This document shows, one piece after another, positions 43,493 to 51,651 of a DNA stretch of 64,000 nucleotides (its first letter is position 1; each line of letters opens with the position of its first letter). Origin of the DNA: F23-B02 sp963650165 (GTDB taxonomy: Bacteria > Bacillota > Clostridia > Oscillospirales > Oscillospiraceae); the NCBI GenBank assembly GCA_963650165.1, contig CAVJKX010000001.1, positions 124,001-188,000 on the forward strand, given 5' to 3'. The translations under genes and the position numbers were made by a program. The notes below the pieces were generated by a model. The model saw only the letters and a program-made list of their open reading frames with translations. It was not told where the DNA came from and did not search any database.

Positions 43493-44064
43493 TGGATAGG
43501 GCTATGGAAGAGCTGCGGGACAAATGTCTCGGCTGCAGCGCCTGTGAGCTCGGCAGAACGCGCACGAAGCTCGTTTTCGGTGACGGCAATCCCGAGGCCA
43601 GGGTCATGCTCGTCGGCGAAGGTCCGGGAGAGCAGGAGGATATTCAGGGCCTGCCGTTCGTCGGCCGCGCGGGTAAGCTGCTTGACGATATGCTGAAAAT
43701 GATCGACCTTGACCGCACTAAGGTTTACATCGCAAACATCGTAAAATGCCGCCCGCCGCACAACCGCGATCCCCTGCCGGAGGAGCGCACGGCATGCCTG
43801 CCGTGGCTGCGGCAGCAGATAGATACGGTCGATCCCGAGATCATAATATGCCTCGGGCGCATCGCCGCTACCTCGCTTATTGACGAGGACTTCCGTATAA
43901 CGCGGCAGCACGGTCAGTGGTTCGACGTTGACGGAAGGCGCTGCCTTGCCATATACCATCCCTCCGCCCTGCTGCGCGACGTTTCAAAGCGTCCCGACAC
44001 CTTCACGGATCTCAGGGAGATACGCAGCGAGATCCGCAGGCTCTGCCCGGAGGTATACGGATGA
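43492..44064 (+). CDS. Family 4 uracil-DNA glycosylase (4Fe-4S)
   Basis: 190 residues. Family 4 UDGs remove uracil from DNA and bind a [4Fe-4S] cluster through four Cys; here CLGCSAC near 13-19, Cys at VKCRPP and at TACLPW. Active-site motifs are GEGPGEQEDIQGLPFVGRAGKLL, NRDPLPEE and AIYHPSALLRD. Translational coupling to cca is shown by TGATG. The gene links tRNA repair and DNA repair only by operon position. Confidence 0.93.
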   Translation: MDRAMEELRDKCLGCSACELGRTRTKLVFGDGNPEARVMLVGEGPGEQEDIQGLPFVGRAGKLLDDMLKMIDLDRTKVYIANIVKCRPPHNRDPLPEERTACLPWLRQQIDTVDPEIIICLGRIAATSLIDEDFRITRQHGQWFDVDGRRCLAIYHPSALLRDVSKRPDTFTDLREIRSEIRRLCPEVYG

Positions 44065-44864
44065 TCTGCGATATCAGAGAATATAAAAAGGACGATATCG
44101 GCGCTTTAAAAGCGCTGTGGTGCGGGGTCTTCGGCGATCCTCCGGAGCTAACGGACAGCTTTTTTGAGCTGCTGCCGTCAATGGGCACGGGCTTTGCCGC
44201 AGAGCTTGACGGCGAGATTTTCGGCGCTGCATATGTGCTGGATGCGTTTCTGCACCTGCCGGACAACTCAACCAAAAAGCTTGCGTATATATATGCCGTA
44301 GCCGTGGACGAAACGCTGCGCGGTCAGGGTCTCGGCGCGGAGCTTACGAGGGCATGCATGCGCCATGCCTGGGAATACTCGGCCGACATCTGCTGCACAC
44401 TTCCGGCGGAGGACTCGCTTTATGCCTGGTACGAAAGCCGCTGCGGACTTGCGGCAGCAAGCTTCTGCCGCAGTGAAACCGTCTCAGCAGGTGAAAGGCT
44501 GCCAGACATAAGGCGGCTTAATGCCGACGAATACGGCTTTCAGCGCGAGGATATACTCAAGGGGACGGCGCACGTCGGCTTTTACTACGGCTATCTGCGC
44601 TTTCAGGAGGAGATATTCACCTCCTCCGGAGGCGGATTTTTTGAGTATGGGGGCGGCATTGCCTGCGGCTATGTTGAAAACGGAACGCTGTATATAAAGG
44701 AAGCACTGCGCGACGTGCCGGAATTTATCCCCGCTCTGTGCTCCCTGCTCGGCGCGAAAAAAGCCGTAATAAGGCGCGCCTGCGCCGACGGCGAGCGCTA
44801 TATCGCGGCCTATCGGAAGGCAGACTTTCCGCCGGACACGGTGTGGAATTTGACATTGGACTGA
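44061..44864 (+). CDS. GNAT family N-acetyltransferase
   Basis: 267 residues. The N-terminal half (1-130) is a GNAT domain with YAVAVDETLRGQGLGAELTRACMRHA (acetyl-CoA loop). The C-terminal half (about 140-267) has no clear motif and probably forms a second, degenerate GNAT-like or substrate domain, as in other two-lobed clostridial GNATs. The start overlaps the UDG stop. The substrate is unknown. A terminator follows at once. Confidence 0.85.
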   Translation: MICDIREYKKDDIGALKALWCGVFGDPPELTDSFFELLPSMGTGFAAELDGEIFGAAYVLDAFLHLPDNSTKKLAYIYAVAVDETLRGQGLGAELTRACMRHAWEYSADICCTLPAEDSLYAWYESRCGLAAASFCRSETVSAGERLPDIRRLNADEYGFQREDILKGTAHVGFYYGYLRFQEEIFTSSGGGFFEYGGGIACGYVENGTLYIKEALRDVPEFIPALCSLLGAKKAVIRRACADGERYIAAYRKADFPPDTVWNLTLD

Positions 44865-44889
44865 AAAAGACGCTCCGGCGTCTTTTTTA
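44864..44889 (+). terminator. Terminator of the cca-UDG-GNAT operon
   Basis: AAAGACGC / GCGTCTTT stem with a four-base loop, then six T. Confidence 0.9.
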
Positions 44890-44981
44890 TTTTGCCGAAA
44901 AATTGCCGTTTGCTTCCGAATTGAACGGAAATACGCGCAATTTATAGTTTAAATTTTATCACGCATTTTGAAAAAACCTTG

Positions 44982-45050
44982 ATATTCCTATGTTTTTCGG
45001 AATATGCCCAAATTTCTGATGTTGACAATCATACGCAGTTGCATTAAAAT
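44982..45050 (+). promoter_or_regulatory. nfnAB promoter with upstream inverted repeat
   Basis: TTGACA (45022-45027), 17 bases, TAAAAT (45045-45050). An inverted repeat ATATTCC-N10-GGAATAT (44982-45005) lies 17 bases before the -35 and could bind a regulator. Confidence 0.75.
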
Positions 45051-45101
45051 AATTTTTGCTGCAAATAACTTAAGAAATCTATAATGATAAGAGGTAATAA
45101 G

Positions 45102-45968
45102 ATGTATAAAGTCGTACAAAAAAGATTTCTGAACGATGCAAAAACCATTTGCCTGTTCGAGATCGAAGCTCCTCTGGTCGCTCGCCACGCCCAGGCAGGT
45201 CAGTTCGTCATCTTCCGTCTTGATGAGCAGGGAGAGCGCACTCCTGTTTCCGTCGCGGGCTACGACCGCGAGAAGGGCACCGTTACCGTTATGGTGCAGG
45301 CTGCCGGCCGTACAACCAAGATGCTGCACACCGTGCAGGAGGGCGATTATATCACCGACTTCGTCGGCCCCCTCGGCAAGGCTACCGAGATGGACGGCCT
45401 GAAGAAGGTCTGCGTCGTCGGCGGCGGCGTCGGCTGCGCCATTGCATACCCCATCGCCAAGGAAATGCACGCAAAGGGTATTGACGTTACCTTCATCGCG
45501 GGCTTCAGAAGCGCCGACATCGTCATCCTGAAGGACGAGCTCAAGGCCGCTTCCGACAAGCTCATCATGTGCACCGACGACGGCTCCTACGGTGAAAAGG
45601 GCTTCACCACCCAGTACCTCCAGCAGGAGATCGAAGCCAACATCAAGGATGGCAAGCCCCAGTTTGACCGCGTTATCGCGATCGGCCCGGACATCATGAT
45701 GAAGTTCCTCGCCGAGGTAACCCGCCCCTACGGCATCAAGACCATCATCTCCCTCGACCCGATCATGGTCGACGGCACCGGCATGTGCGGCGGCTGCCGC
45801 GTCATTGTCGGCGGCGAGACCAAGTTTGCCTGCGTTGACGGTCCCGACTTCGACGCGCACGAGGTCGATTTCGACTCTCTGATAAAGCGCGCGGCATTCT
45901 ACAAAGAGGAGCAGGACGAAGCAGCAAAGCACATCTGCAATATGACCGGAGGTAAACGTAATGGCTAA
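45102..45968 (+). CDS. nfnA: NfnA, small subunit of NADH-dependent ferredoxin:NADP+ oxidoreductase
   Basis: 288 residues. It has an N-terminal FAD-binding barrel (to about 95; RTPVSVAGYD), an NAD-binding domain (KKVCVVGGGVGCAIAYPIAK) and a C-terminal [2Fe-2S] region with Cys229, Cys232 and Cys244 in GMCGGCRV...FACVDGP; Asp before the first Cys fits the Asp/Cys3 ligation known for NfnA. With NfnB it performs flavin-based electron bifurcation between NADPH and NADH plus ferredoxin. ATG 45102 follows an AGAGG site. Codons are strongly C-ending, implying high expression. It overlaps nfnB by eight bases. Confidence 0.92.
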   Translation: MYKVVQKRFLNDAKTICLFEIEAPLVARHAQAGQFVIFRLDEQGERTPVSVAGYDREKGTVTVMVQAAGRTTKMLHTVQEGDYITDFVGPLGKATEMDGLKKVCVVGGGVGCAIAYPIAKEMHAKGIDVTFIAGFRSADIVILKDELKAASDKLIMCTDDGSYGEKGFTTQYLQQEIEANIKDGKPQFDRVIAIGPDIMMKFLAEVTRPYGIKTIISLDPIMVDGTGMCGGCRVIVGGETKFACVDGPDFDAHEVDFDSLIKRAAFYKEEQDEAAKHICNMTGGKRNG

Positions 45969-47352
45969 TATGAGAATGGATAAAAACCCGATGCCCGAGC
46001 AGGACCCCGCAGTCCGTGCCGGCAACTTTGAGGAGGTCGCCCTCGGCTACACTCCCGAGATGGCAATGGACGAGGCAAAGCGCTGCCTCAACTGCCACAA
46101 CATGCCCTGCCGCAGCGGCTGCCCCGTTTCGGTACGCATCCCCGAATTCATCGCCAAGGTCGCAGAGGGCGACTTTGACGCGGCATATGAGATCATAACC
46201 TCCACCAACTCCCTGCCCGCCGTCTGCGGCCGTGTCTGCCCGCAGGAAAAGCAGTGCGAGAGCAAGTGCGTCCGCGGCATCAAGGGCGAGAGCGTCGGCA
46301 TCGGCCGCCTCGAGCGTTTTGTCGCAGACTACCACATGAACAAGGAAGTTAAGGACGAGATCAAGGTCCCCGAGTCCAACGGTCACCGCATAGCGATCGT
46401 CGGCTCCGGCCCCGCCTCCCTCACCTGCGCCGGCGACCTGCGCAAGCTCGGCTACGACGTCACCATCTTCGAGGCCTTCCACAAGTCCGGCGGTGTTCTG
46501 GTCTACGGTATCCCCCAGTTCCGTCTGCCGAAGGACATCGTTGCCGCCGAGATCGAAAACCTCAAGGCAATGGGCGTCAAGATAATCAACAACGCCATCA
46601 TCGGCAAGTCCGAGACCGTTGACGAGCTGTTTGAGGACGGCTTTGAGGCCGTGTTCATCGGCTCCGGCGCCGGCCTGCCCCAGTTCCTGCACATTCCCGG
46701 CGAGAACCTGCTCGGCGTATACTCCGCCAATGAGCTTCTCACCCGTGTAAACCTCATGAAGGCCTATCGCGACGACTACGATACGCCGATAAAGCACTTC
46801 CACAACGTCTGCATCGTCGGCGCAGGCAACGTCGCAATGGACGCAGCCCGCGTCTCCAAGCGTCTGGGCGCAGAGCACGTCTACATCACCTACCGCCGCA
46901 GCCGCGACGAGATGAGCGCCCGTAAGGAAGAGGTCGAGCACGCGGAGGCAGAGGGCATTGAGTTCAACATGCTCAATAACCCCGTCGCCATCCACGCCGG
47001 CGAGGACGGTCATGTGACCGGCATCGAGCTTCAGAGACAGGAGCTCGGCGAGCCCGACGAAAAGGGCAAGAGAAGACCCGTTCCCGTCGAGGGCTCGAAC
47101 TGGATACTCGACGTTGACACCGTTGTCATCGCAATCGGCACCAGCCCCAACCCCCTGATCCGCAACACCACCAATGGTCTGACCTTCACCCGCAAGGGCG
47201 GCATAGAGGCCACCGAGGGCGGCGCCACCGCACGCGAGGGCGTGTTTGCAGGCGGCGACGCGGTCACGGGCGCAGCTACCGTCATCCTCGCAATGGGCGC
47301 AGGCAAAACCGGCGCAAAGAGCATTGACGAGTACATAAAGAGTAAGAAATAA
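45961..47352 (+). CDS. nfnB: NfnB, large subunit (GltA-type NADPH oxidoreductase)
   Basis: 463 residues of the small-subunit glutamate-synthase family. The N-terminus binds two [4Fe-4S] clusters (Cys42, 45, 50, 54 and Cys89, 93, 99, 103 in CLNCHNMPCRSGC and CGRVCPQEKQC). An FAD fold (IAIVGSGPASLTCAGDLRKLG) and an NADPH fold (VCIVGAGNVAMDAARVSKRLG) follow. The bifurcating flavin sits in this subunit. The pairing with an NfnA-type subunit and no large glutamate synthase subunit nearby argues for NfnB rather than GltD. GGAGG lies eight bases before the ATG, inside nfnA. Confidence 0.93.
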   Translation: MANMRMDKNPMPEQDPAVRAGNFEEVALGYTPEMAMDEAKRCLNCHNMPCRSGCPVSVRIPEFIAKVAEGDFDAAYEIITSTNSLPAVCGRVCPQEKQCESKCVRGIKGESVGIGRLERFVADYHMNKEVKDEIKVPESNGHRIAIVGSGPASLTCAGDLRKLGYDVTIFEAFHKSGGVLVYGIPQFRLPKDIVAAEIENLKAMGVKIINNAIIGKSETVDELFEDGFEAVFIGSGAGLPQFLHIPGENLLGVYSANELLTRVNLMKAYRDDYDTPIKHFHNVCIVGAGNVAMDAARVSKRLGAEHVYITYRRSRDEMSARKEEVEHAEAEGIEFNMLNNPVAIHAGEDGHVTGIELQRQELGEPDEKGKRRPVPVEGSNWILDVDTVVIAIGTSPNPLIRNTTNGLTFTRKGGIEATEGGATAREGVFAGGDAVTGAATVILAMGAGKTGAKSIDEYIKSKK

Positions 47353-47369
47353 ACAGTTGAAAAAGCAGG

Positions 47370-47407
47370 CACGCACCGATGCAATCGCGCCGGTGCGTGT
47401 TTCTTTG
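47370..47407 (+). terminator. Terminator of nfnAB
   Basis: CACGCACCG / CGGTGCGTG with a 12-base loop, followed by TTTCTTTG. Confidence 0.75.
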
Positions 47408-47540
47408 TGTATTTACGGGCAATTCATGTAAAATTTGTCCATATATGCTTGCCTCTCGGGAAAAAATGCCGAAATTATTAATATTTTTGCACTTGGGGTA
47501 TTGCATTTTAATTTCAACTGCCGTAAAATAACGAATGGAT

Positions 47541-47569
47541 TTGAGCTCACTTTTTGTGTGAGATATTGT
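47541..47569 (+). promoter_or_regulatory. Candidate promoter/operator of the GntR gene
   Basis: TTGAGC (47541-47546), 17 bases, TATTGT (47564-47569). CTCAC-N7-GTGAG (47546-47562) fills the spacer and would suit autoregulation. Confidence 0.35.
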
Positions 47570-47606
47570 TTTTTGCTTTTAATCAGACACGGAAGGATTG
47601 ATTTCA

Positions 47607-48353
47607 TTGAAGCGTGATCAGTTTCAGGTATACCTTGACGCAAACCCGAGCGCGAAGCTGCGCGACATCGTTTCGCAGATGCTTTATGACGAGATCGTCT
47701 CGCTGTGCATAGCGCCGGGAACAAAGCTCAACGTCAACAGCATTGCCTCGGCTCTCGGCATATCCCGCACCCCCGTGGCGGAGGCGATAATGAACCTTTG
47801 CGAGCAGGGCTTTGTCATATCCCGTCCCGATACGAGCGGTTTCTTCGTCATCGACCTGAGCCTGCGCGATATGATAGATCTTTACGATGTGCGCGCCGCC
47901 ATCGAATGTGAGGCCGCCGCCCTGTGCACGGAGCGCGCAGACAGCGGCACGGTAAACGAGCTTGACAGGCTTGCAAACGACTTTGCCGACTGCGTGATAC
48001 GCAAGGACTATGACGGCATGATCGCAACGGATATGCCCTTCCACGGTCTGATTGTCGAGTCCTGCGGCAACAAGTATGTTCAGAAGTGCTACAAGATGCT
48101 GCTGCCGAATCTGACGATGTATCAGTCCTCGATGATAAAATTCATCAGCAACTCCGAGGATAACCCCTGGTCACCGAGCGTTATATACAACCACGTTGCC
48201 GTCGTCGAGGCGATAAAAATGCACATTCCCGACCTTGCGAAGCAGGCAATGGCCGATCATGTGCAGTCAAGCCTCAACTTCACCATGTTCTCCGGCGGCG
48301 GAGCAGACCCCTTCACCTCGGTGAGGAAACCGAAGCAGAGCAAAAAAATATAA
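47607..48353 (+). CDS. GntR family regulator, FadR/FCD subfamily
   Basis: 248 residues. Residues about 15-80 form a winged HTH (LRDIVSQMLYDEIVSLCIAPGTKL, LGISRTPVAEAIMNLCEQGFV). Residues 85-225 form an FCD all-helical ligand domain with DVRAAIECEAAALC, FHGLIVESCGN and the later NHVAVVEAI...MADHVQSSL, holding the Asp/His metal-ligand pattern. FCD regulators answer small carboxylates. TTG 47607 is preferred (AAGGA nine bases upstream) over TTG 47598. The terminator of nfnB lies between, so it is a separate unit; whether it controls nfnAB is unknown. Confidence 0.88.
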   Translation: MKRDQFQVYLDANPSAKLRDIVSQMLYDEIVSLCIAPGTKLNVNSIASALGISRTPVAEAIMNLCEQGFVISRPDTSGFFVIDLSLRDMIDLYDVRAAIECEAAALCTERADSGTVNELDRLANDFADCVIRKDYDGMIATDMPFHGLIVESCGNKYVQKCYKMLLPNLTMYQSSMIKFISNSEDNPWSPSVIYNHVAVVEAIKMHIPDLAKQAMADHVQSSLNFTMFSGGGADPFTSVRKPKQSKKI

Positions 48354-48362
48354 ATACGCAGT

Positions 48363-48399
48363 CACCCTCCGGCCTTTCCGACCGGAGGGTGGTTTTTTA
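48363..48399 (+). terminator. Terminator of the GntR gene
   Basis: CACCCTCCGG / CCGGAGGGTG with a nine-base loop and six T; its end touches the convergent DHHW gene. Confidence 0.9.
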
Positions 48400-49494
48400 T
48401 CCGAGCGTCTTTGCCAGTGCCGTGTCGGAGGCAAGGTTCGGAATATTATAGAGGAAAAGCACCTGCGTTATGCCGTTTTCGGTGATATAGTCCGAGACGG
48501 AGTCCTTGAAAAAGCGCAGGTCTATAAGATGCGTTTCGGCGTAATCGTCGATAACGAACTGGGCAAAGCAGTTTGCGTAGGAGTCCTTTATGATGAGGAG
48601 CTTCCCCTCGCCTTCCCCGCCGACGACGGTGACGGACTGGTTTGAATTCAGAAACGCCGCGTACTGATCCTTTCCGCTGAGATACTTGCGCTCGTAGATG
48701 CTGTCGGTAACATAGCTGCCGCCGTTGTAGCTTACGCTGTGAGAAAGCGTTTTGTAATAGGCGGTGATCGTGTCATAAGCCGCAAAAGGCGCGTTTACCT
48801 TGTTGTAGCTCGTGCCGCGGAAGTTATCGCACAGGGTCTGAGTCTGCCATGCGGACACGGGCTCGGGCGTCTTTCCCTGAGAGCGCATCCACGCGGCATA
48901 GCAGTAATATGCGCCGAGGCTCGTGTAGTGGTGATCGGTTTTGTAATAGATATACTCGTCCTTATGCGAAGAGAGAGCATCGAACACATTGACGGTATCA
49001 ATCCCCAGCGCCTTTGCCTGATTGTAAAGTGCTTTCTGATCAAGGTTCGGCGCATAGGCCGGCAGCTTGTCGGACAGTATCTGCGCCGCCGTGGGCACCG
49101 GCATGAGCTGCACCGGAACGCTCAGCTTATCCGCAAAGTGCTTTATAGCCTCAAGGTTTGCCTGATACTGCTTCTTGTCATAGCCTGTGAAGGCGTCAAT
49201 AAGATACGAGTCCTTGCCGAAGTAGACATTTGATATCTCGGTCTTGCCGCTTACGCGCTCAACGAGCGTTTTTACCGTTATCCACTTATCGCGCAGCGGG
49301 AACTGGTCGGCGAGATATTTCTCGACCTGCGTGCTCATTTTGCCGCTCGGGAAATCTGCGACGGATATCGCGTCCTTCTGCGTGAGCGTGCGCTTTTCGC
49401 TTTCGGAATAGTACCTGTCCGGCACAAGAATGCCCGCGAGGACGCCTGCGGCCAAAAGCAGGCAGAAAAGCGATGTTATAAGTTTATTCCGCAT
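48397..49494 (-). CDS. DHHW-family secreted protein (AlgX/AlgJ-like acyl-transfer partner)
   Basis: 365 residues. One N-terminal hydrophobic helix (LITSLFCLLLAAGVLAGILV) anchors or secretes it; YYSESEKRTL follows, as in DHHW proteins. The SGNH-like core shows YIYYKTDHHYTSLGAYYCY (Asp-His-His) and LLIIKDSYANCFAQFV (Ser of the second block). Such proteins finish O-acetylation of exported polysaccharides together with an MBOAT protein. ATG 49494 fits AAAGG at nine bases better than GTG 49500. It is the last gene of the DUF4358-MBOAT-DHHW operon; the polymer acylated is unknown. Confidence 0.87.
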   Translation of the reverse strand: MRNKLITSLFCLLLAAGVLAGILVPDRYYSESEKRTLTQKDAISVADFPSGKMSTQVEKYLADQFPLRDKWITVKTLVERVSGKTEISNVYFGKDSYLIDAFTGYDKKQYQANLEAIKHFADKLSVPVQLMPVPTAAQILSDKLPAYAPNLDQKALYNQAKALGIDTVNVFDALSSHKDEYIYYKTDHHYTSLGAYYCYAAWMRSQGKTPEPVSAWQTQTLCDNFRGTSYNKVNAPFAAYDTITAYYKTLSHSVSYNGGSYVTDSIYERKYLSGKDQYAAFLNSNQSVTVVGGEGEGKLLIIKDSYANCFAQFVIDDYAETHLIDLRFFKDSVSDYITENGITQVLFLYNIPNLASDTALAKTLG

Positions 49495-49509
49495 ATTCAC
49501 TCACCTTTA

Positions 49510-50904
49510 TTAAAACCTGAAATACAGGAAGGGATTGTACGAGCCGCTTATGAGAAAGGCCATCGAGAGCGCCGACACGGCCGCGATGCCGCCAAGATCG
49601 GCCGCCGTCATAAGGCCGGAGCCGCCTTTTTCATTGAGCCGGTGATAGAGCCTGCTGCCGAGCGGCGTTGCCGCTATGGTGCACAGGATAAGCAGCGGCA
49701 GGTATGACAGAAGCTGATATACGGCATCCCCGCTGCAGAATGCAGCACCGCCGAACATGACCTTGAAAAATGCCCAGCCCCTGCCGATATCCTCGAAGGA
49801 AAACAGCACCCAGCTCACCGCGACGCACAGGAGCGTGTACGCATGCCCCAGCACTGCGGGAGCTTTATTGAGCTTATCGAGTAGGAAAAACTTCTCCGCG
49901 ATCAGGATAATGCCGAAGTATACGCCCCAGAGCACATAGTTCCAGCTTGCCCCGTGCCAGAAGCCGGTGAGCAGCCACACGATCGCAATATTCCGTAGCT
50001 GCACCGCAAGGCCCTTTTTATTGCCGCCCAGAGGGATATAAACATAATCTCTGAACCATGTTCCCATGGAGATATGCCAGCGCCGCCAGAACTCGGTGAC
50101 GCTTTTTGAGATATACGGGTAGTTGAAGTTCTCCAAAAAGTCAAAGCCGAGCATCTTACCGAGGCCAATGGCCATATCCGAGTAGCCGGAGAAGTCAAAG
50201 TATATCTGGAAGGCAAAGGCGATTATCCCGAGCCATGCGGACACGACGGTAAGCTCCGCCGATGCCGATACCGTGCTCCACAAAAGGCCTATGTTGTTTG
50301 CAAGCAGCACCTTTTTGCCGAGTCCGCAGACAAAGCGCTTTACGCCCTCGCCGAATTTATCGAAGGAATGCGTGCGCTCGTCGATCTGATCGGCTATGGT
50401 CTGGTAGCGGACGATGGGGCCGGCTATAAGCTGCGGGAACAGTGCAACATATGCTCCGAAGGATATGATGTTGTTCTGCACCTTCGCGTCGCCCCTGTAC
50501 ACGTCGATGGTGTAGCTCATGGTCTGGAAGGTGTAAAACGATATGCCGATCGGCAGCGGCAGCTCAAGAAGAGGTATGGCGATTCCGAAAATGCCGTTTA
50601 CCGTGCCGATGAGAAAATCGGCGTACTTAAACAGGCCCAGGACGCTGAGGTTCACGATGACGCTCACCATAAGTCCGAGCTTCGCCCTCGGCGTGCCGCG
50701 GTGCCTGTCCACCGCCCTGCCGCAGCAATAGTCCAGAACGGTGGACAGGATCATCAGTCCGACATATACCGGCTCGCCCCATGCGTAAAACAGCAGGCTG
50801 AACGCAAAGAGTACGGCATTTTTTGCTTTTTTCGGAGCGATGAAGTATACCGTCAGAACGCAGGGCAGAAACCAGACAAGAAATGTCAGACTTGAAAATA
50901 CCAT
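49510..50904 (-). CDS. MBOAT family membrane O-acyltransferase (AlgI-like)
   Basis: 464 residues with about eleven hydrophobic helices. Motifs are LPLPIGISFYTFQTMSYTIDVYRGD, FDFSGYSDMAIGLGKMLGF, NFNYPYISKSVTEFWRRWHISMGTWFRDYVYIPLGG and WLLTGFWHGASWNYVLWG with the catalytic His. AlgI/PatA-type MBOATs pass acetyl groups across the membrane to a secreted transferase, here presumably the DHHW protein next to it. It starts three bases after the DUF4358 stop, so expression is coupled. Confidence 0.94.
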   Translation of the reverse strand: MVFSSLTFLVWFLPCVLTVYFIAPKKAKNAVLFAFSLLFYAWGEPVYVGLMILSTVLDYCCGRAVDRHRGTPRAKLGLMVSVIVNLSVLGLFKYADFLIGTVNGIFGIAIPLLELPLPIGISFYTFQTMSYTIDVYRGDAKVQNNIISFGAYVALFPQLIAGPIVRYQTIADQIDERTHSFDKFGEGVKRFVCGLGKKVLLANNIGLLWSTVSASAELTVVSAWLGIIAFAFQIYFDFSGYSDMAIGLGKMLGFDFLENFNYPYISKSVTEFWRRWHISMGTWFRDYVYIPLGGNKKGLAVQLRNIAIVWLLTGFWHGASWNYVLWGVYFGIILIAEKFFLLDKLNKAPAVLGHAYTLLCVAVSWVLFSFEDIGRGWAFFKVMFGGAAFCSGDAVYQLLSYLPLLILCTIAATPLGSRLYHRLNEKGGSGLMTAADLGGIAAVSALSMAFLISGSYNPFLYFRF

Positions 50905-50907
50905 GGC

Positions 50908-51522
50908 TTAATCGGCGATAAATCCGGTTGCCTTGCCGTCATCCTCGGGAACTACGGCGGAGTTTGAAGGCAGAGTGCCGAAAATGTCCTTTACGGCGGC
51001 GTCGATCTTCTCGTACTCGGAAACGGCAAGCTTTGCCTCGCCCTCGCTGTCGTCGCCGTCGTAGCTTGCACCGGCAATAATGTAAAGAACATAGTCGCCG
51101 ACCTGATAAATGCGGGCGTTCATGACCTTGGCCGTACCGAAGGGATACTGGCGGATGTAATCAACGACCTGTGCGTAATAGGTGTTGAGCGCTTTGACCG
51201 CATCGTCGGCATAGCCGTCCTTGACCTTGAGAACGATCACTGTATCGGGGTTTACGCTCGATACGGAATTTTGCTTTGCGACATAGCTCTCGACCTTGCT
51301 CATATCAAGCTGCCAGCTGTTTTCCAGCCAGTCCTTGTCGATCTCTGTATCGCAGAGGTAGTTATCCTTGCCGAGGGCGTCGGCTATCTTCTGCTCGATC
51401 TCGGCGGGTGTGGCCGTTGTGTCGGTCTTCTTGCCGTCGTCGGAATTTTTCCCGTTCGTGCCGCAGGCGGCGACGGAGAGAAGCATTGCGAATGTCATGA
51501 GAAACAAAACGATCTTTTTCAT
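50908..51522 (-). CDS. DUF4358 lipoprotein
   Basis: 204 residues. The N-terminus MKKIVLFLMTFAMLLSVAACG has a lipobox (LSVAAC), so it is a membrane-anchored lipoprotein. The rest matches DUF4358, whose members lie near MBOAT and DHHW genes in gut Firmicutes; the function is unknown. It is the first gene of the acyltransferase operon, with AAGGAG ten bases upstream and the shared ECF-type element at 51576-51608. It could be a sensor or accessory of the acylation complex (inference). Confidence 0.85.
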   Translation of the reverse strand: MKKIVLFLMTFAMLLSVAACGTNGKNSDDGKKTDTTATPAEIEQKIADALGKDNYLCDTEIDKDWLENSWQLDMSKVESYVAKQNSVSSVNPDTVIVLKVKDGYADDAVKALNTYYAQVVDYIRQYPFGTAKVMNARIYQVGDYVLYIIAGASYDGDDSEGEAKLAVSEYEKIDAAVKDIFGTLPSNSAVVPEDDGKATGFIAD

Positions 51523-51575
51523 TTTCTGAAAACTCCTTATTTTCGTTTTTGGCGCATCGTTTCTGCGCTTTCATA

Positions 51576-51608
51576 TATATAACGTGCGAAAGCGAAAAAA
51601 TGTCGGAA
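51576..51608 (-). promoter_or_regulatory. ECF-type promoter of the DUF4358-MBOAT-DHHW operon
   Basis: Minus strand TTCCGACA (51601-51608), 16 bases, CGTTATATA (51576-51584), about 54 bases before the DUF4358 start. The same two elements with the same 16-base spacing precede the ECF sigma gene. The -35 lies inside the terminator stem of the sigma operon. Confidence 0.75.
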
Positions 51609-51632
51609 GAATTTTAAAAAAATTCTTCCGAC
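51603..51632 (-). terminator. Terminator of the ECF sigma operon
   Basis: TCGGAAGAATTTT / AAAATTCTTCCGA hairpin followed on the minus strand by CATTTTTT. It overlaps the -35 of the next operon. Confidence 0.8.
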
Positions 51633-51651
51633 TCGGATCATTATTTATATT

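Noticed and set aside
44982..45005. Rex (NADH-responsive) operator before nfnAB
   Set aside because: The palindrome ATATTCC-N10-GGAATAT does not fit the TTGTGAA-type Rex consensus.
45802..47376. 524-codon minus-strand ORF opposite nfnAB
   Set aside because: Shadow created by the C-ending codon bias of nfnAB; the opposite strand shows clear enzyme motifs.
48397..50904. Alginate or cellulose acetylation locus
   Set aside because: Only the MBOAT and DHHW parts are present; no polymerase, epimerase or export genes, so a named polymer cannot be assigned.
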